Source: Moorena sp. SS36440bin_2 (lineage in GTDB: Bacteria; Cyanobacteriota; Cyanobacteriia; Cyanobacteriales; Coleofasciculaceae). Taken from it: a stretch of 33,493 nt of DNA. Below, in pieces: positions 1 to 8,666 of this stretch. Under the pieces are notes generated by a model. The model saw only the letters and a list, made by a program, of their open reading frames with translations. It had not been told where the DNA came from and made no database searches. A program made the position numbers and the translations under genes. The stretch is taken from contig WTKN01000136.1 of the NCBI GenBank assembly GCA_011524395.1, positions 1 to 33,493 of the forward strand. The letters run 5' to 3'. Position 1 is the stretch's first letter. The number at the start of each line of letters is the position of its first letter.

Positions 1-118
1 CCAAGACCGCGCTGCCTTCCCAAGACCGCGCTGCCTTCCCAAGACCGCGCTGCATTGCTGTTCCCTGTTCCCTAAAAACCCAGAACTTTGTACCTAACAG
101 CAATTGCAAAGCGCCTTA
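1..118. repeat. 19-bp tandem repeat and gene-free edge
   Basis: A unit reading ccaagaccgcgctgccttc is present at 1-19 and 20-38 and, shortened, at 39-53. It is followed by a short run of the ttccctgttccct type. No gene is seen between the window edge and the stop codon at 119. The array runs out of the window, so its true copy number is unknown. Confidence 0.85.
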
Positions 119-949
119 TTACATCTCAAGCAGCGCTATATCATTCTCTTTGTTGACCTGAATCAACTCAGCTACACCATCCCATAGAGCATAGCGTGCT
201 TTGAGAGCATTATCAGCAGAGTTGAAAGCTTGCTCCCACTTCACAGGATCATCACCACAAAGATTTTTTAAGAGTTTTTTACCCATCGGAACATGCTGAT
301 CCTCATCCAGAAAATTGTGCCTGTCTAGATACAGACGCAAAGAATCCCAAGTAAATCCATAGAGACTATCTAAAGTAGCAATTACCTGTCTGAACATAGC
401 AGGAATGATATCTTCTCGGCCTAGTAGAAAAGCTGCAGCTACTTCATGGGTTGACTTAGTCGTAGTTTCCAACGTGAATTTAACAAAGGTTTTGGTTAAT
501 TCAGGTATCGAAAGAGAGGCTATACTTTGCTCAGATGGAATACCTTTTCTAAGAGAAGATATAAACGTTTTAATTGGATTAATATCAGCCCCAATCTCTG
601 TCATCGCCACCATATAGAGATCATAGTGACTGATGTAATTTCCTGGTGAGACTTCATCAGTCTCTTCAGCTAAAACAATCTCATTGACCATCCTGGCAGA
701 ATTAATATCTGTCGGTGGCACCCAAGGTACATCCAAGCAAGTAACTCGGTGTTGAAGAGTCTTAATCAGAGACATGAAATCCCAAACAGCAAACACGTGA
801 GACTCCATAAATATCTGTAGAGATACCAAGTCATTTAACTGTTGGTAAAGCGGGTGATTGATCAGAGCCATACGGCTTGGTTTAAGTTGTTCTTCCAGCT
901 GAGCGTAATAGTCGAAACTCTTATAATTTTGCATTTCGATAATCTTCAT
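119..949 (-). CDS. DUF3050 family, heme-oxygenase-fold putative metal-dependent oxygenase
   Basis: I call a 276-aa protein from the ATG at 949, because AAGGAG lies six bases upstream. A longer reading to 1072 only translates intergenic tandem repeats. The sequence resembles the DUF3050 family, which has the all-helical heme-oxygenase-like fold shared with TenA, PqqC and diiron oxygenases such as SznF and UndA. Possible metal ligands by pattern are E49 and H51 in MESH, E95/E96, H108, and H211, D215 and H219 in HNFLDEDQH. This DxxxH helix is typical of diiron members. The gene has the same orientation as the aromatic locus, and its leader (AAGGAGAC) matches that of the O-methyltransferase at 5297. 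A repeat-rich gap of about 560 bp separates it from the hydroxylase gene, so cluster membership is plausible, not proven. Oxidation of an aryl amine would fit, but that is inference. Confidence 0.72.
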   Translation of the reverse strand: MKIIEMQNYKSFDYYAQLEEQLKPSRMALINHPLYQQLNDLVSLQIFMESHVFAVWDFMSLIKTLQHRVTCLDVPWVPPTDINSARMVNEIVLAEETDEVSPGNYISHYDLYMVAMTEIGADINPIKTFISSLRKGIPSEQSIASLSIPELTKTFVKFTLETTTKSTHEVAAAFLLGREDIIPAMFRQVIATLDSLYGFTWDSLRLYLDRHNFLDEDQHVPMGKKLLKNLCGDDPVKWEQAFNSADNALKARYALWDGVAELIQVNKENDIALLEM

Positions 950-1506
950 GATTGGTCTCCTTAATAACCTATAGAGTTGTTTAATTGTGTGAGGCACATT
1001 TTTTGAGGGAGCAGGGAGCAGGGAGCAGGGAACAGCGGATCTGGGAAGAGAGAAGAGATAATAGTGAGGCAATTCATCAAGACAGGAAAAAAATTATGTA
1101 TACCTCTCAGATAGGGCGGGAGCATGTCAAATTTGTAATTAGGTACATAGATCCCCCCTAACCCCCCAGGGCTGTTTCTTGCGTCGGACTCAAATGCGAT
1201 TGGTGGGGAGATAAGGAGATAAGGAGATAAGGAGATAGGGGGAATTTTTAGTCATCTCAAGGTATTGTTAACCTTAAAAAAACCTTCTCTCCATCACCCC
1301 ACCTGCCTTTCAACCGATTGAATTTACAATTTATTCATGAGCAATGTTACAGCCCTGCCCTAACCCCCCTTAAAAAAGGGGGGAATTAGATTGAAAAGTC
1401 CCCCTTATTAAGGGGAATTTAGGGGGATCTGAATCAGGGATTAAAAAAACTGACATGCACCCCTCCCTACTCCCTACTCCCTACTCCCTACTCCCTACTC
1501 CCTTTG
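950..1506. repeat. Repeat-rich gene-free spacer
   Basis: No gene is seen. The stretch holds tandem gggagca units at about 1009-1035, an 8-bp ggagataa array at about 1207-1240, and a palindromic block CCCCCCTTAAAAAAGGGGGG at 1364-1383 with a related C/G-rich hairpin just after it. A CTCCCTA-type array runs at about 1461-1503. None of the hairpins has a U tract in the direction of the minus-strand genes, so they are not good terminators. They look like the repeats found elsewhere between genes in this window. Confidence 0.8.
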
Positions 1507-2709
1507 CTAGATAATACCAACATAGTTTCTGGCAAAATCTCGGGCAAATGTAACCGATGTAGACAATTGCTTCAATTTCGATTCACTCAACTTATTGAAG
1601 AAACGGACATTGTCTACATCGTTGTCTTCAGACTTATGCAGCATATGCAACATCGAACAAGAAAATTCTTGAGCACGCCAAATATAGGGCAAACGAATTT
1701 CCGAGTAGCGTTTCAGGTAAGAAATATCCCGTTTTTCCTGGTAGTAACTTACCAATACTTCTCCGAGAACACCCGCATCCTGTACCGCCAGATTTAAACC
1801 TTTACCGCCACAAGGTGTAATAATGTGACCCGCATCACCAGCTATCAATAACCGTTGGTACTGTAACGGTTCCATAACATAACTGCGCATGGATAAAATC
1901 CGCTTGTCAAAGATTTCCCCTTCTTTCAAGGTCCATTCTTTTTTCGCCAGACGCTTTGCCAAAGTCGTCCAAATGCGTTGATCAGGCCAATTTTTAAGGT
2001 CATCATCAAGTGAAACTTGTAAATAATAACGCGAAATCTTGGCATTGCGCGGCATGTGAGCTCCAAAGCCATCATGATGCAAGCCATAGATGACATGTTT
2101 TGCAGAAGGTGGTGCGTAAGCTAAAACTGCCAGCCAGCCGTAGGGATGCTGTTTTGTGTAGAGGTCTACCGCTCCGTCTGGAATTGATTGGCGCGAGATT
2201 CCATGATAGCCATCACACCCTGCTACAAAATCAGCATGAATCGTGATGGTGGTGTCACCATCTTTATCGTAACACTCAACCATGACGCCGTCATCGGTTT
2301 GAGTAATTTTTTTCCCTTCATGGCGTAACAATAACTTACCACCTGCATCCAGATATCTTTGGATCAGATCGTCATTGAGATCGCTTTGGGGATAAATGTA
2401 ATGGACATCCCCATCAGCTAACTTTCCGTAATCAAAGACAACACTGTAATCAGGGTAACGAAATTCACAGGTATCATGGGTATAGCCATTTTGGAAAATT
2501 GTATCCGCTAGACCATGTTTTTTGAGTAGGTCAACTGTGGTGCTTTCCAGCACACCTGCCCGCGCCTTCGTATATATTTCTTCGCGGTTGTATCTATCCG
2601 CAATAATACAATCAATCCCATTTTGTAGAAGGATATTACCAACTACAATCCCAGCTGGACCTGAACCTAAAATACAAACTGATGTTTTCAATGCTGTACT
2701 ATTAGTCAT
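1507..2709 (-). CDS. PobA-type FAD-dependent aromatic hydroxylase
   Basis: This 400-aa protein is a class A flavoprotein monooxygenase closest in pattern to 4-hydroxybenzoate 3-hydroxylase. It has the dinucleotide fold GSGPAG at 15-20, the RAGVLE segment at 50-55, the DG motif CDGYHG at 165-170, the SRYYLQV strand near 226 that in PobA helps hold the substrate carboxylate, and the FAD-ribityl motif GDAGHIITP at 291-299 followed by GGKGLNLA. PobA has Thr after the Pro of this last motif; here it is Cys, so activity or substrate may differ. AGAGG lies upstream of the ATG. In this locus the natural guess is ring hydroxylation of a 3-amino-4-hydroxybenzoate-type acid, as CreL does in the cremeomycin pathway. 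The substrate is inference; the family is firm. Confidence 0.9.
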   Translation of the reverse strand: MTNSTALKTSVCILGSGPAGIVVGNILLQNGIDCIIADRYNREEIYTKARAGVLESTTVDLLKKHGLADTIFQNGYTHDTCEFRYPDYSVVFDYGKLADGDVHYIYPQSDLNDDLIQRYLDAGGKLLLRHEGKKITQTDDGVMVECYDKDGDTTITIHADFVAGCDGYHGISRQSIPDGAVDLYTKQHPYGWLAVLAYAPPSAKHVIYGLHHDGFGAHMPRNAKISRYYLQVSLDDDLKNWPDQRIWTTLAKRLAKKEWTLKEGEIFDKRILSMRSYVMEPLQYQRLLIAGDAGHIITPCGGKGLNLAVQDAGVLGEVLVSYYQEKRDISYLKRYSEIRLPYIWRAQEFSCSMLHMLHKSEDNDVDNVRFFNKLSESKLKQLSTSVTFARDFARNYVGII

Positions 2710-2922
2710 GGTTTAAGCTACCTCTTTAGTTAGAATTGAATAAAAGGAAAGTAAATTTTATTAACAAACACCCTCTGTAAGCAGTCAGCAGTCAGTAGTC
2801 AGCGTAAAATAAACTAGTTAATAGCACCATCTGTAGCGCATTAACTGATAGCTGTTCGCGAAGCGTGCGCGTAGCGCATTAGCTGTTCGCGTAGCGCTAA
2901 TCGCTGTTCGCTTAGACATCCT
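2710..2922. repeat. Gene-free spacer with GTTCGCGTAGCG-type repeats
   Basis: Between the hydroxylase and the AhpD-like gene there are agtcagc-type direct repeats at about 2778-2801. Four near-copies of the GCTGTTCGCG(T/A)AGCG repeat lie at about 2849-2913. The repeat is the same interspersed family seen inside tnpB and DUF4058 further right. No gene or clear promoter is seen. Confidence 0.75.
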
Positions 2923-3366
2923 CTAATAAGTACCTGGAATCATTTTTGTAGTAATAGCAATACGATTCCAAGCATTGATAGTCACAATAGCCATCAAAAG
3001 TTTAGCTATTTCGGTTTCTGAGAAATATCGACTTACCTCTTCATAAACTGAATTCGGTACCTGATTCTCTGAAATCATAGTCACTGCTTCAGTTAGCTCT
3101 AATACAGCCCGCTCTTCTGGACTAAAAAACGGCGTTTCTCGCCAAGCATTTAGGAGATAAATTCGTTGTTCTGTTTCTCCATTACTTCTGGCTTCTTTTG
3201 TATGCATATCGATACAAAATGCACATTTATTAAGTTGAGAAGCACGAACTTTTATCAACTTGATCAGTGTTTTATCTAAGCCACTTTTATTCACATAATT
3301 CTCCAAGGAATTCATGGCTAGATAAGCTGCTGGTTCAACTTTTTTGAGTTCCAATCTTGTTTCCAT
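2923..3366 (-). CDS. AhpD-like / carboxymuconolactone decarboxylase family protein
   Basis: This 147-aa all-helical protein has the redox motif CAFCIDMHTKEA at about 53-64, the CxxCxxxH signature of AhpD-like members of the carboxymuconolactone decarboxylase superfamily. Length and the spacing from LIKVRASQLNKCAFC to the C-terminal helix fit a single-domain member. Such proteins reduce peroxides or act as small thiol oxidoreductases. The ring-opening decarboxylase proper lacks CxxC, so a decarboxylase function is unlikely. It lies between the azoreductase-type gene and the hydroxylase, all on the minus strand, and may handle oxidised or quinoid intermediates of the locus, which is inference. 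No strong ribosome binding site is seen. Confidence 0.85.
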   Translation of the reverse strand: METRLELKKVEPAAYLAMNSLENYVNKSGLDKTLIKLIKVRASQLNKCAFCIDMHTKEARSNGETEQRIYLLNAWRETPFFSPEERAVLELTEAVTMISENQVPNSVYEEVSRYFSETEIAKLLMAIVTINAWNRIAITTKMIPGTY

Positions 3367-3533
3367 TTAAATACTCAACTAGTTGGTAAAATCACAAAAA
3401 TTGACGTTTTACTTGATTAAACTAATATTCATGTAAATTTCAGTCCGATCCACTTGTGAAAAAGCCGGTCTACCCTCCCCCCATCTCCCCATCTCCCCAT
3501 CAACCGACCTTTACAATTGAAATGCGTGAGAGC

Positions 3534-4160
3534 TTACCAAGTTTCTACTGCTTTCTCAAGCTCAGCACGGGCATTTTCCAAAGATTGCTGACGGGCTTCT
3601 TCCCCTAAATCTAGTTTCTCGGCATGAATAAACGTGATATCTGTAATGCCAAGCACTCCAAATATAGCCCGTAAAAAAGGTTCCTGATAATCGTAATCAG
3701 CACTAGGGGTTCCTGGAGAGAAACTACCGCCACGAGCTGTAAAAATTAGCATTTTTTTTTCCTTAGGAACTAAGCCCCGATATTGACCAGGTTCATCAAA
3801 GGTAAAGGTGCGATTGAATCGAACAATTTGATCGATATATGCTTTGAAGGTAGATGGAACATTGAAGTTGTACATGGGAATGCCGAAAACATAGCGATCG
3901 GCTGCTAGCAATTCATCCACCAAAGTATCTGATACTTTAATTTTCTCTACCAATTCAGGGGTGCGTTTTTCGGGAGGACAAAATGCTGCAGCAATCCACT
4001 TTTCATCAACATGGGGGACAGGATTATGACCTAAATCTCGATAGCTGACAGTGTCGTCTGGATAGAAAGACTTCCAAGTTTGAATAAACCGATTAGACAA
4101 TTCCCGAGAAATAGAGCGATCGCCACGGGGACTAGCATCAATGTGAAGAATATGGGTCAT
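3534..4160 (-). CDS. azoR: FMN-dependent NADH-azoreductase / quinone reductase (AcpD/AzoR family)
   Basis: This 208-aa flavodoxin-fold protein matches AzoR in length and motifs: the N-terminal FMN phosphate loop SPRGDRSISREL at 10-21, the MYNFNVPSTFKAYIDQI segment, and the FMN-contact loop ARGGSFSPG at about 143-151. AzoR enzymes use NADH to reduce quinones and azo bonds in the cytoplasm. The gene sits between the O-methyltransferase and the AhpD-like gene, so it could protect against, or reduce, a quinone, quinone-imine or azo/diazo intermediate made by the locus. That role is inferred from context. It could equally be a general quinone reductase. No clear Shine-Dalgarno sequence precedes the ATG. 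Confidence 0.9.
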   Translation of the reverse strand: MTHILHIDASPRGDRSISRELSNRFIQTWKSFYPDDTVSYRDLGHNPVPHVDEKWIAAAFCPPEKRTPELVEKIKVSDTLVDELLAADRYVFGIPMYNFNVPSTFKAYIDQIVRFNRTFTFDEPGQYRGLVPKEKKMLIFTARGGSFSPGTPSADYDYQEPFLRAIFGVLGITDITFIHAEKLDLGEEARQQSLENARAELEKAVETW

Positions 4161-4277
4161 AATTAAGTTAAAGGTTGTTTGCCTGTTTGGTTATTTGCCT
4201 TTGGCGTCCATTTTAGTAGGTTGTTTGTGATCACCTGCTAACCTGCTAACTTGATCGCCTGCTAACCTGTAATTGGA

Positions 4278-5297
4278 TTATTTGATGCCTACTGCCATTG
4301 AGTAAGCTCCTACAAGAGGTTTAGTGTAAGTGTCTTTGAATCCTACTTTTTCCATCCAAGCACAGCAGTCTGCTCCTGTGTAGTCGAAACCCCCAAAGGT
4401 CTCGATCAGCATATTGAGGCTCATGAGTAACCCAAACGTGTTCTGGCAGCGCTGATCGTCAATTAGTGCGTCGTAGACAATCAATGCCCCACCGGTCGGG
4501 AGTGCTTCGTAGGCTTTGGCAATTAACAGGTGCTTTTGTTCTAGATTCCAGTCATGGAGGATTTGTCCCATCACCAAAACATCAGCACTAGGCAGCATAT
4601 CCTGGAAAAAGTCACCACCATGGAAGTGTAATCGCTGGCTAAGTCCTCTGGAAGCAACATATTCCTCGTAAATTGGGCGAACCACTGGCAAGTCGAACCC
4701 ACCTCCATGTAAATGGTCGTGACTTAGGGCAACCGTTACTGGTAACTGCCCTTGAGCGGTACCGATATCGATAAAGGTCTGGAACTTCTCCCAGGGAAAT
4801 TTTTCAGCGATCGCCTTAGCGACTCCCATACTGACCCCAGACATCGCTTCCAGAAAGAGTTTTAGGCGGGCAGGGTCCTGGTAAAGGGTGCCGAAGAAGT
4901 CTTCTCCATTTTTGGCTTCATTCTGGGGTTGACCACTCCGTAACCCTTCTGTTAATGAACCCCAAAATCGATAGAGACGGGTGTTGTACATCTCTAGATA
5001 ACCACCGATATAGGAAGGCTTGGAGCGGTCAAGAAACAAATCACTTTCAGGAGTGTTAGTGTAAGCGTTATCATAATAATCTAACACTTTTAATGCAACT
5101 AGTGCATCCAAAAAATCTCGAGCACTACGGGGATGAAGTCCTAGTTTTTTAGTCAATTCAGCAGCAGTCATAGAACTCTGAGCCAATTCAGTAAATACTC
5201 CCATTTCCACTGCACTTAAGAATGTCTTAGATGCCGAGAAAGCAAACCCCAATTCCAGTAGTTTGTCCGGTACCAGCTGTTTAGTAACTGCTTCCAT
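4278..5297 (-). CDS. SAM-dependent O-methyltransferase (plant COMT / ASMT-like fold)
   Basis: This 339-aa protein has the two-part layout of small-molecule O-methyltransferases: a winged-helix dimerisation domain (about 1-100) and a Rossmann SAM domain. Motif I is IDIGTAQGQ at 176-184, a degenerate form of DxGGGxG. FDLP at 201-204 is the acidic SAM-ribose loop. The catalytic base is H248 in HDW, and E299 in LIETFGG matches the second catalytic position. AAGGAG lies eight bases before the ATG. Hydroxybenzoates and related phenols are common substrates of this family, so methylation of a hydroxyl added by the PobA-type enzyme is a reasonable guess, comparable to CreN in cremeomycin. The altered motif I is worth noting but should not abolish binding. 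Confidence 0.9.
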   Translation of the reverse strand: MEAVTKQLVPDKLLELGFAFSASKTFLSAVEMGVFTELAQSSMTAAELTKKLGLHPRSARDFLDALVALKVLDYYDNAYTNTPESDLFLDRSKPSYIGGYLEMYNTRLYRFWGSLTEGLRSGQPQNEAKNGEDFFGTLYQDPARLKLFLEAMSGVSMGVAKAIAEKFPWEKFQTFIDIGTAQGQLPVTVALSHDHLHGGGFDLPVVRPIYEEYVASRGLSQRLHFHGGDFFQDMLPSADVLVMGQILHDWNLEQKHLLIAKAYEALPTGGALIVYDALIDDQRCQNTFGLLMSLNMLIETFGGFDYTGADCCAWMEKVGFKDTYTKPLVGAYSMAVGIK

Positions 5298-5358
5298 TGA
5301 CTAGTCTCCTTCTAGTTTTTTTGATTTATTACAAAATATTGAATGAATTATAAACAAT

Positions 5359-7056
5359 CTAAGACCTAACTGGAACTTTGGTTGACTGTGCATAAGCAAA
5401 ATCATGAAGCCCTTTACCCTCTAAGTTATGCTCAGCACAAATTAGGATATCTTGATATTGCTCGCGAAGCTTCCTTTTAAGGACTTTACCTGTTGACCCT
5501 ACAGGAAGATTACTGACGATTTCTAAGAAATACAAGGGTTCAAAGTTGTTATCCAATAGCTGTTGATTGATAGCATTAAGCAGAGCTGATGCTGTAATAT
5601 TTTCTGGGGCTTTAAGCTTGATAAAAGCCACTAAACCATCCAATTTTTTTTCCTTAGGGACACCAATTATTGTACAATCAGCAACAGCTGAGTTGCTCTT
5701 CAAAATTAATTCCTCAATGGGTAAGGTATTGACTAAGCCGCTAGCGCACTTAATCGCATCAACCGCACGATCCACGTGAAAAAATTTATTTTCCTGATCA
5801 TAATAAGCCAAATCCCCACTAATCCAGTACCCTTGTTTATAACTTTTGAGGGTGCGGTTAGAATCATTCCAATAGCCTGGTGTAATAGTTGGAGATTTAA
5901 TACCCAGGAAACCTACCTGATAGGGTGGCAGTAGATTTCCCTCCTCATCTAATACTACAGCTTTTACAAAACTGCGTGGCTTACCCATATATCGATTATA
6001 CAAGCTTGTCTGGCGACTAGAAACTTTATTAAACAAAGCCATGCCGAGTTCTGAGGCACCGAGACCATCAACAAAAACTGATTTATAATTCCCAGCATTT
6101 ACCAGAGTCTTGATATGAGCTTCATGGGCAGCATCTCCCGTATTAATCCACATTTTTACAGAACTCAATTGGTTTTTTTCTAAAGCCTGGGAAGCCATGT
6201 CGGCATAGGTTTGTGGAAAAGCTGCAACTATAGTAGGTTTAAGTTTTTTAGCTTGAGTAATAGCATTATTTCCAGATAAATCTGACAAAACCATAGTGTG
6301 TAAACCCAGTATAGTTACTGTCATAAAATAGCTAATTCCCGCCGAATGTGAACTAGGTAATGCAAACAAAAACTTATCGGATTGACTAGCTGGGAAATTT
6401 AGCAGTCGAATGCGTTTGCCAAAGAAAAACTGTTGATGGCCAAATATCACTGGCTTAGGCTTTCCAGTAGTACCAGAGGAATGACAGATCATAATTGGAT
6501 GAGAATCTGTAGGAGAATATGGATACCACTGGGGAAGCTCTATCTCTGAGCTTTGAACAGCTGTATGGTTGACATCTGTAGCAATAAACTTTAATGAGTC
6601 ATTAGTTTTGACGTAGCCACTAATACTATCGAGGTGCTTCTGATCAGAATATAAACCAATGGCACCAACACGACTGATAAAGTCAGCAGCAATATCAGCA
6701 TCCATACGACCGTTTACCAAAACTGGAATAGCACCGAGGTTGTTTAGTGCTAAGTAATGGATAAAGTAACCGATTCCATCGTCTAAATAGATAGCAACAG
6801 GATCATTCTCACGAATACCAGATTTCCTGTACCAAGAGGCATAGTTATCCACAACATCTTTTAAGGAAGATAAACTAAAACTGTTGATGGTCTCCCCTGT
6901 GAATGTTTTAAAAGGTTTTTCTAAAAATAAAAAATCATTGTTTCGATATGGGTTATTAGCAACAGAGTACTGAAGAAAGTTACCACATCCTAATGGCTTG
7001 GCAAGGAATAACTTAAGTCTTTGGTAGAATGGCAAAATAGTTGGGTTAATGTTCAT
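5359..7056 (-). CDS. AMP-forming acyl/aryl ligase (ANL superfamily)
   Basis: This 565-aa stand-alone adenylate-forming enzyme has core motif A3 HSSGTTGKPKP at 192-202, the GDLAYYD motif and a VDRAVDAIKCASG hinge region in the last third, and the C-terminal lysine motif PVGSTGKVLKRK. No carrier or reductase domain follows and no carrier protein is encoded next to it. It could make a CoA or amide of the benzoate product. Alternatively it could use ATP for another reaction, as the ligase-like CreM does in diazo formation, although no nitrite-forming CreD/CreE homologs are visible here. The hinge reads ASG where many ligases have xxG with a different context, so the substrate pocket cannot be read by eye. 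The locus lies 61 bp from the methyltransferase and shares its strand. Confidence 0.88.
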   Translation of the reverse strand: MNINPTILPFYQRLKLFLAKPLGCGNFLQYSVANNPYRNNDFLFLEKPFKTFTGETINSFSLSSLKDVVDNYASWYRKSGIRENDPVAIYLDDGIGYFIHYLALNNLGAIPVLVNGRMDADIAADFISRVGAIGLYSDQKHLDSISGYVKTNDSLKFIATDVNHTAVQSSEIELPQWYPYSPTDSHPIMICHSSGTTGKPKPVIFGHQQFFFGKRIRLLNFPASQSDKFLFALPSSHSAGISYFMTVTILGLHTMVLSDLSGNNAITQAKKLKPTIVAAFPQTYADMASQALEKNQLSSVKMWINTGDAAHEAHIKTLVNAGNYKSVFVDGLGASELGMALFNKVSSRQTSLYNRYMGKPRSFVKAVVLDEEGNLLPPYQVGFLGIKSPTITPGYWNDSNRTLKSYKQGYWISGDLAYYDQENKFFHVDRAVDAIKCASGLVNTLPIEELILKSNSAVADCTIIGVPKEKKLDGLVAFIKLKAPENITASALLNAINQQLLDNNFEPLYFLEIVSNLPVGSTGKVLKRKLREQYQDILICAEHNLEGKGLHDFAYAQSTKVPVRS

Positions 7057-7144
7057 GAGGTTAAATCCAAAATCGTGTCGAAATATAATTGATACTACCT
7101 AACAGATAATGTAATGGCGATAATCCCAATTTTTTTTTGACAAT

Positions 7145-7423
7145 TCAAATCAAATTTGCAAGTTCACTATCAGACAAAATAATCTCACCATAATCGGGAA
7201 TCCAAGCTAGCCAGGTATTTTCAGATTTACGACCTAAAATAAGAGCTTCTTCACAATGAATCGAGTTAGGGATATCAGGGGCTTTAACCCAAATTTTAGA
7301 GTCGGATTCTGCCTCAAGGTTACTGGAGTTAGTCTCAATGGATTTGTCTTTAAAACCTAAGGTCGATTCAGTCTGCCTATTTGGTTGTTGCTGATAGTCA
7401 TTTAAGCTAAGTAATTTACTCAT
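7145..7423 (-). CDS. Small hypothetical protein, 92 aa, inside aromatic locus
   Basis: I do not recognise this protein. It starts at an ATG with GAGGGG about eight bases upstream, so expression is plausible. The first half is polar and Ser/Asn/Gln-rich and looks disordered. The second half (about 45-92) has a compact hydrophobic pattern including ALILGR, WLAWIPDYG and IILSDSELANLI, which could form a small beta-rich domain. It has no carrier-protein serine motif (no DSL in a GGxS/DSx context), no signal peptide, no membrane helix and no cysteine pair. It lies between the ligase and the dehydroquinate-synthase-like gene, on the same strand. A leader-like N-terminus and an acidic tail might suggest a precursor or chaperone, but there is no maturase nearby. 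Confidence 0.6.
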   Translation of the reverse strand: MSKLLSLNDYQQQPNRQTESTLGFKDKSIETNSSNLEAESDSKIWVKAPDIPNSIHCEEALILGRKSENTWLAWIPDYGEIILSDSELANLI

Positions 7424-7475
7424 TCTTAAATCCCCTCTTACTTGCTAATACATGTTGACTGTTTCTAAGGAAGTG

Positions 7476-7550
7476 ATATCATGTCCGGTTGTGGGTGATA
7501 GTGTTATTTGTCGTTGTTTCTTTGGTAATCGATACTCCCGGACATGATAT
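7476..7550. other. 13-bp perfect inverted repeat around a 49-nt spacer
   Basis: ATATCATGTCCGG at 7476-7488 and its exact complement at 7538-7550 flank a 49-nt spacer. The right arm ends three bases before the stop codon of the dehydroquinate-synthase-like gene, so on the minus strand the structure lies directly behind that gene and upstream of the 92-aa gene. No U tract follows, so it is a poor intrinsic terminator. It may be an RNA hairpin that protects or processes the aldolase-synthase message, or a short mobile relic. Confidence 0.7.
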
Positions 7551-7553
7551 TAT

Positions 7554-8666
7554 TTACTTTTCCAGACAAGACTCTTTCACTGGAAGCCCAACATGGCGTC
7601 CACTGGGCGCAGTATGACCAAGCAGCTTATCCCCAGGCTTCAATTCTGTGACATTCAGGACTTTACCACCAGGTCCAAGAACTCTTACATGCCAATCGTC
7701 TTGGACAATCACATTTACCGGAATTCCCGATTGAGACACTGCATCGATACTGAGTAGGGGACGAACTTCTATCTTCATCCTTCCTACAACTATTTCTCGT
7801 GCCTTGCCATCACAATTTACCCCTAATACTTTGTGTCCTGAACTCAGCTCACTAAGATAATTAGTTTGACTAACACTAGACACTAAATAAGAATGTATAG
7901 CACCAGCATTGACTCGGAAAGGACGAGTTGGCATGTAGGGCAGTGGATGGGTCTCGCTGCTAACTAAAATCATTCCTTGGGAATAAGAACCAATGAGTAT
8001 ACCTTCATCTTTGGCAAAGTTAGAACAAGTATCTACACAAGCCCGTTCTCCCATGCCAATATGGGAAATTTTTGTTACTTCAAGTTCTTCCAGTGAAACT
8101 TCCAAATTGTTGGCCTTACGACACAGTTGCCCAAGCTCTCTGGCATCGATAATCCCGTTAGGGGTTAGCATGACCCCATGTGACCCTTTTTCTAAGACCC
8201 CCAGGACAATTTCTGCTTCCTCAATATCTTTGACAACGGTAATTATTTGTCCATCCGTGTTGTCTGCTGAGGCTAAAACGATCTCCAGAGGAATTTTTGT
8301 GGGGTCTTTAAAATAGATGACAGCCCATTTTTCTTGTCTAGCTATCTTACAAGCAGTTTGTAATGTTTCGTCGTCGATAACATGAATAAAAAAACCAATT
8401 TCTGCTTGAGATTTGTAGGTTTCTGGTTCAGTAGTTATTTCAGAATACCAGGAATGATCAAACAGTACTATGTCGGCCTTGTCGAGACATCCTTCTGCTT
8501 CTTCTGGGCTGTCTACAAAAGCAATGCGAGAGACAGAGTCATGACAATCCATGACTGGACTTGATGAATCAACCACCACTCCATTGATATCAGAATTTAG
8601 AGATCCACACAGCGCTTTATAGTCAACATCATTAAAGCTTCTTAGGTCTAACCAAGATAATTTCAT
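7554..8666 (-). CDS. Type II 3-dehydroquinate synthase-like protein (GriH type)
   Basis: This 370-aa protein matches the archaeal-type dehydroquinate synthase II family across its length. Motifs are FKDPTKIPLE near 119-128, VLEKGSHGVML at 157-167, GMGERACVDTCS at 204-215, GILIGSYSQGMILVSSE at 222-238 and RPFRVNAGAIHSY at 248-260. In archaea the family uses NAD to turn amino-dideoxy-heptulosonate into dehydroquinate. In Streptomyces the homolog GriH turns a C7 aldol product into 3-amino-4-hydroxybenzoate. Cyanobacteria normally use AroB for the shikimate pathway, so a copy here, coupled to an aldolase and next to tailoring genes, points to the GriH role. The ATG shares its A with the TAA of the aldolase gene, implying translational coupling. 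Family is certain; product assignment is inference. Confidence 0.93.
   Translation of the reverse strand: MKLSWLDLRSFNDVDYKALCGSLNSDINGVVVDSSSPVMDCHDSVSRIAFVDSPEEAEGCLDKADIVLFDHSWYSEITTEPETYKSQAEIGFFIHVIDDETLQTACKIARQEKWAVIYFKDPTKIPLEIVLASADNTDGQIITVVKDIEEAEIVLGVLEKGSHGVMLTPNGIIDARELGQLCRKANNLEVSLEELEVTKISHIGMGERACVDTCSNFAKDEGILIGSYSQGMILVSSETHPLPYMPTRPFRVNAGAIHSYLVSSVSQTNYLSELSSGHKVLGVNCDGKAREIVVGRMKIEVRPLLSIDAVSQSGIPVNVIVQDDWHVRVLGPGGKVLNVTELKPGDKLLGHTAPSGRHVGLPVKESCLEK

Noticed and set aside
950-1072. N-terminal extension of the DUF3050 protein
   Set aside because: It translates gggagca-type tandem repeats. The ATG at 949 has a good AAGGAG site and starts the family-like sequence.
1364-1383. 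C6/G6 hairpin as terminator of the hydroxylase transcript
   Set aside because: No U tract follows on the minus strand, and similar C/G hairpins occur in unrelated gaps, so a repeat is more likely.
5359-7056. Ligase as part of an NRPS or PKS line
   Set aside because: No carrier, condensation, ketosynthase or thioesterase domain is present in it or next to it.
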